A stretch of 64,000 nt of DNA from Sphingomonadales bacterium (lineage in GTDB: Bacteria > Pseudomonadota > Alphaproteobacteria > Sphingomonadales > Sphingomonadaceae): NCBI GenBank assembly GCA_016704425.1, contig JADJAC010000002.1:682001-746000 (forward strand), in the 5' to 3' direction. The notes beneath the pieces are model-generated. The model was given only the letters and a program-made list of their open reading frames with translations. It was not told where the DNA came from and ran no database searches. Of this stretch, positions 26,432-34,983 are shown piece by piece (positions within the stretch are counted from its first letter, which is position 1; each line of letters starts with the position of its first letter). The position numbers and the translations under genes are program-made.

Positions 26432-28518
26432 GCGGCCTCGGCTGAAGGAATTTGAGACGGCACTGAACTGCCCTGTGCGACCGGAAGGATGATTGTAAAG
26501 CGAGAGCCCTCTCCTTCGCGGCTGCTGACTTCAATCCGCCCGTTCATCGCCATGATCAGGGTCCGCGCCTCATAGGCGCCGATGCCAAAGCCTGCATCCT
26601 TTGTGGAAGCAAACGGTCGGAACAGCTTCTCGCGAATGAACGCAGCAGACATTCCACTGCCGCTGTCAGACACCGATATCGCAATTTCGCTGCCTTGCCG
26701 ACTGAAGGACACTGTCACGGGCTCGGCAGTCGGACTGGCTTCGATCGCATTCTGGACAAGATGGGACAGCGCCTGTTCAAGTCGTGCCGGATCGGCAAGG
26801 ACCAATTGTGCGGCATCGCCGGAGACGATGATCGGGTGCGATGCCCGCCTGGCAGCAGCGATGCCTTCGATCAGGGCGCTCACCGCAACCGGACGAGGGT
26901 CTTCCGCACGGCTCTTGTTGTGCTGAGACAATCGGGCAAGCAAATCGTTCATCCTGGCCGTCGAATTCTGCAGCGTGGCGATCATGTCTGCACGAAACTC
27001 CGGATTATCCGCGTGTCGCTCCGCATTGCGGGTGACAAGCGTCAATTGACTGACCAGGTTCTTCACATCGTGCATGATGAAGGCGAAGCGGCGGTTGAAC
27101 TCGTCGAAGCGCTTCACATCGGACAACACTTCCTGCCCCTGCGCTTCGGCAAGATAGCTCGCGACCTGCCGCCCGACGACACGCAACAAATCAAAATCTT
27201 CCCAGTCGAGCGTGCGATCTATCGGCGGGCGTTCAAGCAGGACGAGCCCGGCAAGCCGGTCAAAATGAACAAGCGGCACAATCGCCCAGGCCCGCGGCTC
27301 GGCAACGATCCATTGGGGAACCGACGACGCCATAGCCTCATCAACATCGTCCTCCCTGCGAAGATCGTCGAGTTCAACGACGCGGCCCGTTCGGGCAAAC
27401 CAGGCCGCCGCCTGCGCACTCGCGCCGGCCACGGGCGGATCGACGAGTTGCCAGTTCCAGCGAGCCTGTGGCACCAAGGTGCCCAAATCATCCGGAACAA
27501 GAAGCAAGCCGCCGGGGGACTCCGTAATATCAGCAATCGCTTGGACAACCCGCGTCTGCAATGGATCGGCCCCCTCTTCTGGCCGTCCGATCGTGTCTGT
27601 GAACCTTAGCCATTCGGAGCGATAATCGTAGCGATGCTGGAACAGATGCTTCGATATCTTGACCCGGAACCAGGCGCGGAACGCCTTGGACGGAAGCAGC
27701 ACCAGCGCCGCAATCGACGCCCCGAAGACGAATGCGACCTGCACCGTCCTGACATATTCCCCGCCGATCAGCTCCAGCGCCGATGTCACACCGATCAGGG
27801 CCGCCAGATAGACACCGATGGCAATGAGGCTCAGCGACTGAAAGGTCATTGTACGCGAAAGCTGGACGGTCCAGTTTCGGGTCCGCCGAACGCCGAGCCC
27901 GAAGATGAGAGCAATGAGAACGTTTGCGCAACCCCGCAGAGCATACAATTCGTATGACCAGCCGCGAGCAAGATAGGAAATGGTGTAGAGATTGAGGTCA
28001 TAGGTCCACATTGCCGCGAGAGCGACCATCGGCAAGCGTATCGCGGCGCGGGCATCCTGATTGGCGGCCGTGTAGAGATTGTGAACAAGGACAAGGGCGC
28101 CGACCGCGACGACCATGTGCAGGACCATGGACGCAAGATAGGCAGCCTCGAGAAGTCGCGGCGATCCGATAAGCCAGACCGGCAGGATTTCCACAGCCAC
28201 TGCCAGCCCGATGACGGCCGAAAGAATGCCATAAAGCAGGGCAACCGAGAACAGGCTGTGACGGCTTTGTCCCTGCCGCCAAAGGCCATACATAAAACCA
28301 AGCCACGACGCGTTGCGCACGTGTTCGGCCAATCGCGCCGCCGGGGCTTCATGTCCCCCCATGGCGACAGCTAATGCCCAAATAGCTGTAACGAAGGTGG
28401 CAAGGATCAGAAGCCTGCCTTCCCGTTCTCCGGCGGATCGCTGCGCCAGCCAGATTGCCAAGGCTCCGAACAGGCTAGCGGCAAGCGCATGGCCCCATTG
28501 ACCGACAAACACGATCAT
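26428..28518 (-). CDS. prsK: PEP-CTERM/XrtA-system sensor histidine kinase PrsK
   Basis: This 696-residue membrane kinase has an N-terminal block of multiple transmembrane helices (roughly residues 1-280), a cytoplasmic GAF-like sensor and the PrsK-type phosphoacceptor motif MHDVKNLVSQ with His483. The HATPase domain has DSGSGM and GFGIGAYEAR. It would phosphorylate PrsR, encoded next with a 4-base overlap. The EpsG/XrtA sortase and the PEP-CTERM targets are not in the window. The nearby mannose-1-phosphate guanylyltransferase, transcribed divergently, suits the exopolysaccharide theme. Confidence 0.93.
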   Translation of the reverse strand: MIVFVGQWGHALAASLFGALAIWLAQRSAGEREGRLLILATFVTAIWALAVAMGGHEAPAARLAEHVRNASWLGFMYGLWRQGQSRHSLFSVALLYGILSAVIGLAVAVEILPVWLIGSPRLLEAAYLASMVLHMVVAVGALVLVHNLYTAANQDARAAIRLPMVALAAMWTYDLNLYTISYLARGWSYELYALRGCANVLIALIFGLGVRRTRNWTVQLSRTMTFQSLSLIAIGVYLAALIGVTSALELIGGEYVRTVQVAFVFGASIAALVLLPSKAFRAWFRVKISKHLFQHRYDYRSEWLRFTDTIGRPEEGADPLQTRVVQAIADITESPGGLLLVPDDLGTLVPQARWNWQLVDPPVAGASAQAAAWFARTGRVVELDDLRREDDVDEAMASSVPQWIVAEPRAWAIVPLVHFDRLAGLVLLERPPIDRTLDWEDFDLLRVVGRQVASYLAEAQGQEVLSDVKRFDEFNRRFAFIMHDVKNLVSQLTLVTRNAERHADNPEFRADMIATLQNSTARMNDLLARLSQHNKSRAEDPRPVAVSALIEGIAAARRASHPIIVSGDAAQLVLADPARLEQALSHLVQNAIEASPTAEPVTVSFSRQGSEIAISVSDSGSGMSAAFIREKLFRPFASTKDAGFGIGAYEARTLIMAMNGRIEVSSREGEGSRFTIILPVAQGSSVPSQIPSAEAA

Positions 28519-28728
28519 CGGACATACTCAGGTCGAGGCGTCAAGTCGTGGGGTTCCACGTCCGATTTGTTAGCATTCAGCATTCAGGCCAACTCAATCC
28601 CAAGCGAAACCCGGAGCGTCAAAAATCCCGACACTTTTCGCACTGTCGCCAAAATTTACAAATATTTGCTGAAGGCCTCGAAAATTTAACCTTCCCCGCC
28701 TAGACGTGAGGAATAAAAGGAGGCCAGC

Positions 28729-29766
28729 TTGAGCGACGAAACGCGCATTATACCCGTCATCCTCTCCGGCGGATCGGGGACGCGACTCTGGCCTATGTCG
28801 ACACCCGAGCGGCCCAAACAGTTCCTCCCCCTCACGAACGTACGGACCATGTTTCAGCTTACGGTCGGTCGGGCTGCTGACGCGGGCAGATATGCGCCTC
28901 CGGTTATTGTCGCGAGCGAGCGGCATGCTGACCTTATCGAGGCGCAACTCGAAGAGATTTCAGTCCAACCTGCTGCGCTCATCCTCGAGCCGTGTGCGCG
29001 CAATACGGCGCCTGCTATCGCACTTGCCGCGCTAGGTGGCGGTCGTGCTCCGCTTCTTGTCATGCCCAGCGATCATGTGATTGGTGACGTGGATGCTTTC
29101 CACAAGGCCATCGCCCAGGCATTACCATTGCTCGATGATGGCTGGCTGGTGACCTTCGGAATTGAACCCGACGGCCCCGAAACAGGCTATGGCTATATCA
29201 AAGCCGGCGAGCCCTTGAATGAAACTACCCGGCGGGTCGCACAATTTGTCGAAAAGCCCGACCGGGAAAGAGCGGAAGCCATGCTGGCCGCTGGCGGTCA
29301 TTTCTGGAACGGCGGGATATTCCTCTTTCGCGCCGATGTGTTCCTCACGGCATTGCAGGTTCACGCGCCTGCCATCCTGGAAGCAGCCAAGGCGAGCATC
29401 GAGACGGCGAACCGCAACGGGCACCGCATCTTGCCTGATGTGCAGGCCTTTGCCGCCAGCCCCGCCGATTCCATTGACTATGCCGTGATGGAAAAGGCGG
29501 ACAGGGTAGCCATGGTGCCGGTCGCAATGGGCTGGTCCGATGTTGGCAGTTGGGATGCGATCTATGCGCTCGGCGCCAAGGACAAGGATGCAAATTGCCA
29601 GAAAGGGGATGTGCGAATGATCGATGGACAGGGCAATCTGATCCAGAGCGACGGACTGCGCATCTCTGTTTCCGGCGTCCATGACCTGATCATCGTGGCA
29701 AGCGGCAACGAAGTGATGATCCTCCCGCGCGGATCGTCGCAGGACGTCAAGAAGTTCAGCAGCTAG
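28729..29766 (+). CDS. Mannose-1-phosphate guanylyltransferase
   Basis: This enzyme makes GDP-mannose from GTP and mannose-1-phosphate for exopolysaccharide or glycoconjugate synthesis. The nucleotidyltransferase motif GGSGTRLWPM is at residues 14-23, with ERPKQFLPL after it, VMPSDHVI, GYGYIKAG, QFVEKPD and WNGGIFLFRADVF. At 345 residues it lacks the C-terminal cupin (phosphomannose isomerase) domain of bifunctional ManC/AlgA enzymes. The start is a TTG with a near-perfect AAAAGGAGG five bases before it. The stop TAG overlaps that of the convergent regulator gene (CTAG). Confidence 0.93.
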   Translation: MSDETRIIPVILSGGSGTRLWPMSTPERPKQFLPLTNVRTMFQLTVGRAADAGRYAPPVIVASERHADLIEAQLEEISVQPAALILEPCARNTAPAIALAALGGGRAPLLVMPSDHVIGDVDAFHKAIAQALPLLDDGWLVTFGIEPDGPETGYGYIKAGEPLNETTRRVAQFVEKPDRERAEAMLAAGGHFWNGGIFLFRADVFLTALQVHAPAILEAAKASIETANRNGHRILPDVQAFAASPADSIDYAVMEKADRVAMVPVAMGWSDVGSWDAIYALGAKDKDANCQKGDVRMIDGQGNLIQSDGLRISVSGVHDLIIVASGNEVMILPRGSSQDVKKFSS

Positions 29767-31145
29767 TCTCCGGCGAATGTAAACGGGGCGATGGCGCGCT
29801 CCCGCTCATTGAAGACAAGCGCGCGAGACACCGGGGGTGCCGAGCGCTGTGGACAATCGGGGCGCGTGCAGCTGCGACACCCCAGGCCAACGCCAACTGC
29901 CTCCCCGCGCTTCAGATCAATCCCCCGCGCCGAGGCCAGTGGCGATGCAACATCCGCCGCAAGCCCCAACCCGATTGCAAATTCGGCAGCGACGCTGCCA
30001 ATGCTCACGCCTTGTGGCCGCACGGTCCGGGCCAGAGTGAACCACCTGCTGCCATCCTGCAGTTCCACAAGCTGGGTCAGGAGCGTCCCCGGATGATCGA
30101 ACGCCCGATGCAGTGCCCAGAGCGGGCAACGCCCGTCTTCCTCGACCAAAGGCGAATTGCTCGCTCCGCCAAATCGCTTTGACGATTGCCCTGCCCGGTC
30201 GATCCGGATCATGAAAAACGGCAACCCCCGAGCGCCAACGCGCTGCAAGGTCGTCAGCCGATGTGCAACCTGTTCGAAACCGGCACCAAAGCGCCGCTGG
30301 AGCAATTCGAGGTCATAGCCGGTTGCTTCGCAGGCCCTGAGGAAGCGGGCATAGGGCATCATCAGGGCTGCCGCGAAATAGCTTGTCAAATGCCGCCGGA
30401 AGAGCCGTTCGGACGCGCGTTCCTTGAAGCCCGCACCTTTGACCAGCCATTCGATCGGATCCTTTGCCTCAAGCTGGGCAAGCTGGAATGCCGCACCAAA
30501 GGTCCGGCTCGCCGGGTCAAGCAGTTCCGAAAGCTGCAATTGTCGCGCGTGAAGGTCCAGACGCCGCAGGCGGTCCGGCATCGCGTCCACCGGCAAAATA
30601 CGGATCGAAAGCTGATGCTTGACCCGCAGACGTTCGGCGATGGCATTGTAAAGATCGCCAGCGCCCAGCCTCAGTTCGTCTGCCAGTGCTTCGGCATCGC
30701 TGTCGAGGTCGGCAAAATGATTGCGCCAACGCTCTATTTCGGCACGCAGCTCTGCGAATGGATCGGACCCGGAGCCTAATGCGGCTCCAACCCTGTCAAA
30801 GGCACGCGCAAACGCCTCTGCACCGGCGGGGGCTGCTGCAAGCCACTCCTCGATCTGGACGCGATCGATTTCAAGATCGGCAAACATGGGATCGGCCAGG
30901 CGGCGGCGCATCGCGTCCATGCCCCCGCCCGGATCGCTTGCTCCGGCCAACGCGCGGGGATCAGTGTCGAACTGGTCTGCCAGCCTCAGGAGCAGGGCGG
31001 CGGTCAATGGACGCTGATTGCGCTCGATCAGGTTGAGATAACTTGGCGAGATTTCAAGCGCTTCGGCAAGCGCCGCCTGCGAAAGGCCATTGGACCGGCG
31101 AAGGCGACGCACAGCATGTCCCGCGAAGAGTTTCTGTTCAGCCAT
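29763..31145 (-). CDS. ScfR/RamB-type XRE transcriptional regulator of short-chain fatty acid metabolism
   Basis: This 460-residue regulator has an N-terminal XRE helix-turn-helix (LRRSNGLSQAALAEALEI, then YLNLIERNQRPL) and a long C-terminal sensory region. It ends with a four-cysteine cluster GCRSCTRPDCPQR typical of the ScfR (short-chain fatty acid regulator) family. Relatives such as RamB and MccR control the glyoxylate shunt or methylcitrate cycle. It is divergent from aceA, with which it shares a 171-base region. A perfect inverted repeat overlaps its own start codon, which suggests autoregulation. Confidence 0.9.
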   Translation of the reverse strand: MAEQKLFAGHAVRRLRRSNGLSQAALAEALEISPSYLNLIERNQRPLTAALLLRLADQFDTDPRALAGASDPGGGMDAMRRRLADPMFADLEIDRVQIEEWLAAAPAGAEAFARAFDRVGAALGSGSDPFAELRAEIERWRNHFADLDSDAEALADELRLGAGDLYNAIAERLRVKHQLSIRILPVDAMPDRLRRLDLHARQLQLSELLDPASRTFGAAFQLAQLEAKDPIEWLVKGAGFKERASERLFRRHLTSYFAAALMMPYARFLRACEATGYDLELLQRRFGAGFEQVAHRLTTLQRVGARGLPFFMIRIDRAGQSSKRFGGASNSPLVEEDGRCPLWALHRAFDHPGTLLTQLVELQDGSRWFTLARTVRPQGVSIGSVAAEFAIGLGLAADVASPLASARGIDLKRGEAVGVGLGCRSCTRPDCPQRSAPPVSRALVFNERERAIAPFTFAGD

Positions 31146-31161
31146 TGTAATTTATTTACAA
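31145..31161. promoter_or_regulatory. Inverted repeat TTGTAA-N5-TTACAA over the regulator start
   Basis: A perfect 6-bp inverted repeat with a 5-base spacer overlaps the last base of the ATG of the ScfR-type gene and its leader. Its position suits an autorepressor operator. A related but imperfect copy lies just before aceA at 31296-31313. Confidence 0.5.
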
Positions 31162-31295
31162 AATGACAAGAAAACTTGCAAGCGATCATCACCACAGCAC
31201 AGCAGAATTGCGATTCTCTTCTGGCAAATCGTCGACGTCTGTAAGAATTGCAGGGTCATTAGGATGCTTGAGGGCAACGACCCTTGTTTGATATT

Positions 31296-31313
31296 TTGTT
31301 AAGGAATTTACAG
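31296..31313. promoter_or_regulatory. Imperfect second copy of the TTGTAA/TTACAA site before aceA
   Basis: TTGTTAA, GGAAT and TTACAG mirror the upstream site with one inserted T and one changed end base. It covers the aceA SD region (AAGGA), so binding there would block aceA translation or transcription. The link to the ScfR-type protein is inference. Confidence 0.35.
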
Positions 31314-31316
31314 ACC

Positions 31317-32909
31317 ATGTCGTACACGGACCATATCACGCAGATCGGGCAGCTCGTCCGCACCAAAAACGGCACCTGGGACGGCATTGATGCTGAATCG
31401 GTTGCGCGCATGCGGCTCCAGAACCGGTTCCGGACCGGGCTTGATATTGCCCGCTACACAGCAAAGATCATGCGGGAAGATATGGCAGCGTATGACGCAA
31501 ATCCGGCGCACTACACCCAGTCGCTCGGTTGCTGGCACGGCTTCATCGCCCAGCAGAAGATGATTTCGATCAAGAAGCACTTCGGCGACACGAAGCGCAA
31601 ATATCTCTACCTCTCCGGTTGGATGGTCGCCGCCTTGCGTTCGGAATTCGGCCCTCTCCCCGATCAGTCGATGCATGAAAAGACAAGTGTCCCTGCATTG
31701 ATCGAGGAACTCTATACCTTTTTGCGCCAGGCCGACTCGCGCGAACTCAATCTGCTGTTCCGTGAATTGGATGCGGCGCGCGCGGCAAGCGATCTCGCCA
31801 AGGAACAGGCAACGCTCGACAAGATCGAGAACTTCCAGACGCACGTCGTGCCCATCATTGCGGACATCGATGCCGGTTTTGGCAACGCCGAAGCCACGTA
31901 CCTGCTCGCGAAAAAGATGATCGAAGCCGGCGCATGCGCGCTCCAGATCGAAAACCAGGTTTCGGATGAAAAACAGTGCGGACATCAGGACGGCAAAGTC
32001 ACAGTTCCGCATGAGGATTTCCTCGCGAAGGTCCGCGCCTGCCGTTACGCTTTCCTCGAACTGGGCGTCGAAGACGGCATCATCGTGACGCGCACCGACT
32101 CGCTGGGCGCTGGCCTGACCAAGCAGATTGCTGTCAGCCACACCCCCGGCGACATCGGTGACCAGTACAACAGCTTCCTCGATTGCGAAGAGATCGACCC
32201 TGCCACGGCACGGAATGGTGATGTCATCATCAACCGCAACGGCAAGATGTTGCGTCCGAAGCGGCTCCCGTCGAACCTTTTCCAGTTCCGCCCCGGGACT
32301 GGCGAAGACCGCTGCGTGCTCGACAGCATCACGTCACTCCAGAACGGCGCAGACCTGCTCTGGATCGAAACCGAAAAACCGCACGTCGAACAGATCGCCG
32401 GCATGATGGACCGCATTCGCGAAGTCGTCCCCAACGCCAAGCTCGTCTATAACAACTCGCCGTCGTTCAACTGGACGCTCAACTTCCGTCAACAGGTCTA
32501 TGATGCCATGCAGGCTGAAGGTCTCGACGTTTCGGCCTATGATCGGGCGGACCTGATGAGTGCGAAATATGATGGCACCGAACTGGGCGAACAGGCTGAC
32601 AAGCGCATCCGCACCTTCCAGGCCGACGGTGCAAAGCGGGCCGGCATCTTCCACCACCTGATTACCCTGCCGACCTATCACACGGCCGCGCTGTCCACCG
32701 ACAACCTCGCCAAGGAATATTTCGGCGACGCGGGCATGCTCGGCTACGTCCTGGGCGTTCAGCGGCAGGAGATCCGTCAGGGCATCGCCTGTGTTAAACA
32801 CCAGAACATGTCCGGCTCGGACATTGGCGACGATCACAAGGAATATTTCGCTGGCGAAGCGGCGCTGAAAGCAGGCGGCGCCCACAATACGATGAACCAG
32901 TTCGGCTGA
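31317..32909 (+). CDS. aceA: Isocitrate lyase
   Basis: This enzyme splits isocitrate into glyoxylate and succinate in the glyoxylate shunt, allowing growth on acetate or fatty acids. The 530-residue length is that of the long Pseudomonas-type isocitrate lyases. The catalytic loop is EKQCGHQDGK with nucleophile Cys221. YNNSPSFNW and the C-terminal HQNMSGSDIGDDHKEYF are also conserved. I start it at ATG 31317 (MSYTDH), which fits the family, rather than 33 bases earlier. A malate synthase is not in the window. The divergent ScfR-type regulator is its likely controller. Confidence 0.97.
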   Translation: MSYTDHITQIGQLVRTKNGTWDGIDAESVARMRLQNRFRTGLDIARYTAKIMREDMAAYDANPAHYTQSLGCWHGFIAQQKMISIKKHFGDTKRKYLYLSGWMVAALRSEFGPLPDQSMHEKTSVPALIEELYTFLRQADSRELNLLFRELDAARAASDLAKEQATLDKIENFQTHVVPIIADIDAGFGNAEATYLLAKKMIEAGACALQIENQVSDEKQCGHQDGKVTVPHEDFLAKVRACRYAFLELGVEDGIIVTRTDSLGAGLTKQIAVSHTPGDIGDQYNSFLDCEEIDPATARNGDVIINRNGKMLRPKRLPSNLFQFRPGTGEDRCVLDSITSLQNGADLLWIETEKPHVEQIAGMMDRIREVVPNAKLVYNNSPSFNWTLNFRQQVYDAMQAEGLDVSAYDRADLMSAKYDGTELGEQADKRIRTFQADGAKRAGIFHHLITLPTYHTAALSTDNLAKEYFGDAGMLGYVLGVQRQEIRQGIACVKHQNMSGSDIGDDHKEYFAGEAALKAGGAHNTMNQFG

Positions 32910-32927
32910 TCACAGGGGAGCAAGATA

Positions 32928-33086
32928 ATGCCAGAACCCGCTCGTTCACGTGCCGTTCTTTCGAATGAAGATTTCGAATTGTTGCGTGAAGCCGTTGCTC
33001 ATTATCTGACGGTCATTGCGGACAAGCCAGAATCGATCAAATTTTCAAGGCTTTATCATCGGCTCGGGAGCGCGATGCCGAAATAG
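32928..33086 (+). CDS. 52-residue protein downstream of aceA, unknown function
   Basis: A short reading frame begins at ATG 32928, 18 bases after the aceA stop, with AGGGGAG as a strong SD, and ends at TAG 33084-33086. The product is hydrophilic and helical (SNEDFELLREAVAHYL, then FSRLYHRLG) with no signal peptide. Its placement between aceA and a hairpin terminator shows it is probably co-transcribed with isocitrate lyase. I cannot name a function. Confidence 0.65.
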   Translation: MPEPARSRAVLSNEDFELLREAVAHYLTVIADKPESIKFSRLYHRLGSAMPK

Positions 33087-33112
33087 GCCAAGATTTCCTG
33101 GGGAGGAAAATG

Positions 33113-33140
33113 CGCCCGTCGGAGGAGACTCCGGCGGGCG
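33113..33140. terminator. Hairpin between aceA operon and the convergent hydrolase gene
   Basis: A 12-bp stem (CGCCCGTCGGAG with CTCCGGCGGGCG, one T-G wobble) and a GAGA loop occupy the space between convergent genes. There is no long T run on the plus side. On the minus side the sequence continues CATTTTCC. It is probably a bidirectional terminator of modest strength. Confidence 0.65.
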
Positions 33141-33158
33141 TCATGTATTTGGCGGCTA

Positions 33159-34046
33159 TCAGATCGCGTTGATCGGAATTTTCAGAAAGACATGCCCGCC
33201 AGGACTGGCCGGCGGCATTTGCCCTGCCCGGATATTGACTTGCAGCGAAGGCAGAATGAGCAGCGGCGCATCAAGGGTCGCATCGCGCGCTTCCCGCATG
33301 GCAACAAATGCCGCTTCTTCAACTCCATCATGAACATGGATATTCGCCCGACGATGTTCGGCAACACTTGCCTCCCATGCCGGATTTCCGCGCGACGGCG
33401 GCGGATAGTCGTGACCCGTCAGAATGCGCGTCTCTTCAGGTAGACTGAGGAGCTTTTTGATTGAGCGGTATAATGTGGCAGCATTGCCGCCCGGAAAATC
33501 GGCGCGCGCAGTCCCATAATCAGGCATGAAAAGTGTATCGCCGACAAAGGCCGCATCGCCGATCAAATAGCTCACGCAAGCCGGGGTGTGGCCTGGCGTA
33601 TGCAGAACGCGGATCTCCATGCGACCAAGTGGCAAGGTATCGCCTTCACGGACAAGTGTGTCGAACGCACTTCCGTCGCGCGCGACATCATCGGCCTCGA
33701 AAAGATCAGCGAATATTGCCTGAACATCTGTGATATGCGCGCCAATGACAACCGGCGCGCCGGTCCGCTCGCGCAGATAATGTGAAGCGGAAAGATGATC
33801 CGCGTGTGCGTGCGTCTCAAGAAGGTAGCGCAGATCAAGGCCATCATTGCGAACAGCCTCAAGTAGGAGGTCGGCACTGGTGGTCCGGGTCCGCCCGTTG
33901 CGGGGCGTGAAGTCGAGTACAGGATCAATGATAGCCGCCGCCTTGGTGGCTGGATCGTGCACAATGTAACTGACCGTGTTGGTCGCGGGGTCAAATGCCC
34001 CCCGCACATGCGGGGCCGTTTTGCGATAAAAAAGGGAATCGGTCAT
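33159..34046 (-). CDS. MBL-fold hydrolase, Blh/persulfide dioxygenase-like
   Basis: This 295-residue metallo-beta-lactamase-fold protein has the metal motifs THAHADHLSAS, HTPGHTPACVSYLI, VGDTLFMPDYGTARADFPGG and LTGHDY. The layout is that of ETHE1/Blh persulfide dioxygenases, which oxidise glutathione persulfide to sulfite with iron. It is divergent from an ArsR gene with the paired-cysteine pattern of BigR/SqrR. A rhodanese and a TauE/SafE exporter follow on that side. The cluster is therefore the known BigR-type sulfide detoxification operon in split form. Confidence 0.9.
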   Translation of the reverse strand: MTDSLFYRKTAPHVRGAFDPATNTVSYIVHDPATKAAAIIDPVLDFTPRNGRTRTTSADLLLEAVRNDGLDLRYLLETHAHADHLSASHYLRERTGAPVVIGAHITDVQAIFADLFEADDVARDGSAFDTLVREGDTLPLGRMEIRVLHTPGHTPACVSYLIGDAAFVGDTLFMPDYGTARADFPGGNAATLYRSIKKLLSLPEETRILTGHDYPPPSRGNPAWEASVAEHRRANIHVHDGVEEAAFVAMREARDATLDAPLLILPSLQVNIRAGQMPPASPGGHVFLKIPINAI

Positions 34047-34065
34047 GCAACGCCTCCAATATTTT

Positions 34066-34104
34066 ATATATTAGTACTTGCTAATTTAGAATCAACTAAT
34101 ATAT
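34066..34104. promoter_or_regulatory. Probable BigR-type operator between divergent genes
   Basis: Perfect 10-bp inverted arms, ATATATTAGT at 34066-34075 and ACTAATATAT at 34095-34104, are separated by 19 bases in a very AT-rich gap. BigR-like repressors bind AT-rich palindromes overlapping promoters of both divergent transcripts. Assignment to the adjacent ArsR protein is inference. Confidence 0.6.
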
Positions 34105-34111
34105 TTGATTC

Positions 34112-34447
34112 ATGTTTGATCTGACAAAATTCGACTTCGCGCTTTTTGAGGCCAGTGCGGCCAAGGCAGCAGACGCGCTGCGCCTGCTCGCAAATGAGCG
34201 AAGGTTGATGATCCTGTGCCAACTTGCCGATGGTGGCGAACGCTCTGTCGGGCAGCTTCAGGCACGGATTGGCATTGGCCAATCAGCGCTTTCGCAACAT
34301 CTTGGCCGCTTGCGAGAACAAGGTGTTCTTGGAACGCGCCGTGAGGGCCAGACCATCTTTTACCGGATTGTCGATCCTGCTGCTCTCAGGATCATGGCCA
34401 CCCTCGCCGAACTATTCTGCCCCACAGACGAAGAAGGTGCCCCATGA
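34112..34447 (+). CDS. ArsR-family sulfide/persulfide-responsive repressor (BigR/SqrR type)
   Basis: This 111-residue winged-helix repressor carries the recognition helix IGQSALSQHLGRLREQGVL and two cysteines only, Cys36 (RLMILCQLAD) and Cys103 (AELFCPTDEE). They are 67 residues apart. BigR and SqrR sense persulfide through a cysteine pair with essentially the same spacing, which forms a disulfide or polysulfide bridge and releases DNA. It lacks the metal-binding CxC of arsenic sensors. Its stop overlaps the rhodanese start (ATGA). It lies next to an AT-rich inverted repeat that is the likely operator. Confidence 0.9.
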   Translation: MFDLTKFDFALFEASAAKAADALRLLANERRLMILCQLADGGERSVGQLQARIGIGQSALSQHLGRLREQGVLGTRREGQTIFYRIVDPAALRIMATLAELFCPTDEEGAP

Positions 34448-34980
34448 CCGCTGCTCTCACACCCTTGTCCCCTGAGGAAACCCGTCGTCGGCTTGAGGCC
34501 GGTCGCGCCATAATTGTCGACGTGCGCGAACAGGATGAATTCGCCCGCCGCCATATTGCCGGATCACTATCCAGTCCCCTGTCGCAATGGGAGGGGACGA
34601 GAATCCCTTCAATGCCGGGTCAGGAAATCATTTTTGCCTGCTGGTCCGGGATGCGAACGGCAGGCGCATGTGATCGCCTTGCCACGCAGGTTTCGTCACC
34701 TGCTTTTGTCTTGCAGGGCGGTCTCGACGCCTGGACGAAGCACGGCCTGCCGCTGGTCGTCAATGCGAAGGCGCCGATGGAAATCATGCGGCAGGTGCAG
34801 ATTGCGGCGGGCTTGCTCGTCCTCGTCGGAGTCGTGCTCGGCTTCATGGTGTCGTCGGCATGGTTCGGACTGTCCGCCTTCGTCGGAGCAGGATTGACCT
34901 TCGCGGGCGCGACGGGCTTTTGCGGCATGGCTCGACTGCTGATGCTCGCGCCCTGGAACCGCCGCACGAGGTCGGCCTGA
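34444..34980 (+). CDS. Membrane-anchored rhodanese (YgaP-like, DUF2892)
   Basis: An N-terminal rhodanese domain (residues about 8-112) has the active-site loop CWSGMRT with Cys66, which carries persulfide sulfur. Two hydrophobic helices follow (QIAAGLLVLVGVVLGFMVSS and the ATGFCGMARLLMLAPW region), matching the DUF2892 tail of YgaP-like inner-membrane sulfurtransferases. In the BigR context it would move sulfane sulfur between thiols and the dioxygenase. Its ATG overlaps the ArsR stop, so the two are coupled. Confidence 0.93.
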   Translation: MTAALTPLSPEETRRRLEAGRAIIVDVREQDEFARRHIAGSLSSPLSQWEGTRIPSMPGQEIIFACWSGMRTAGACDRLATQVSSPAFVLQGGLDAWTKHGLPLVVNAKAPMEIMRQVQIAAGLLVLVGVVLGFMVSSAWFGLSAFVGAGLTFAGATGFCGMARLLMLAPWNRRTRSA

Positions 34981-34983
34981 ACC

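Noticed and set aside
28519..28728. Possible RNA gene or sigma-54 promoter between prsK and the guanylyltransferase gene
   Set aside because: No cloverleaf, no GG-N10-GC promoter and no stable hairpin could be found; it is an AT-rich divergent promoter region only.
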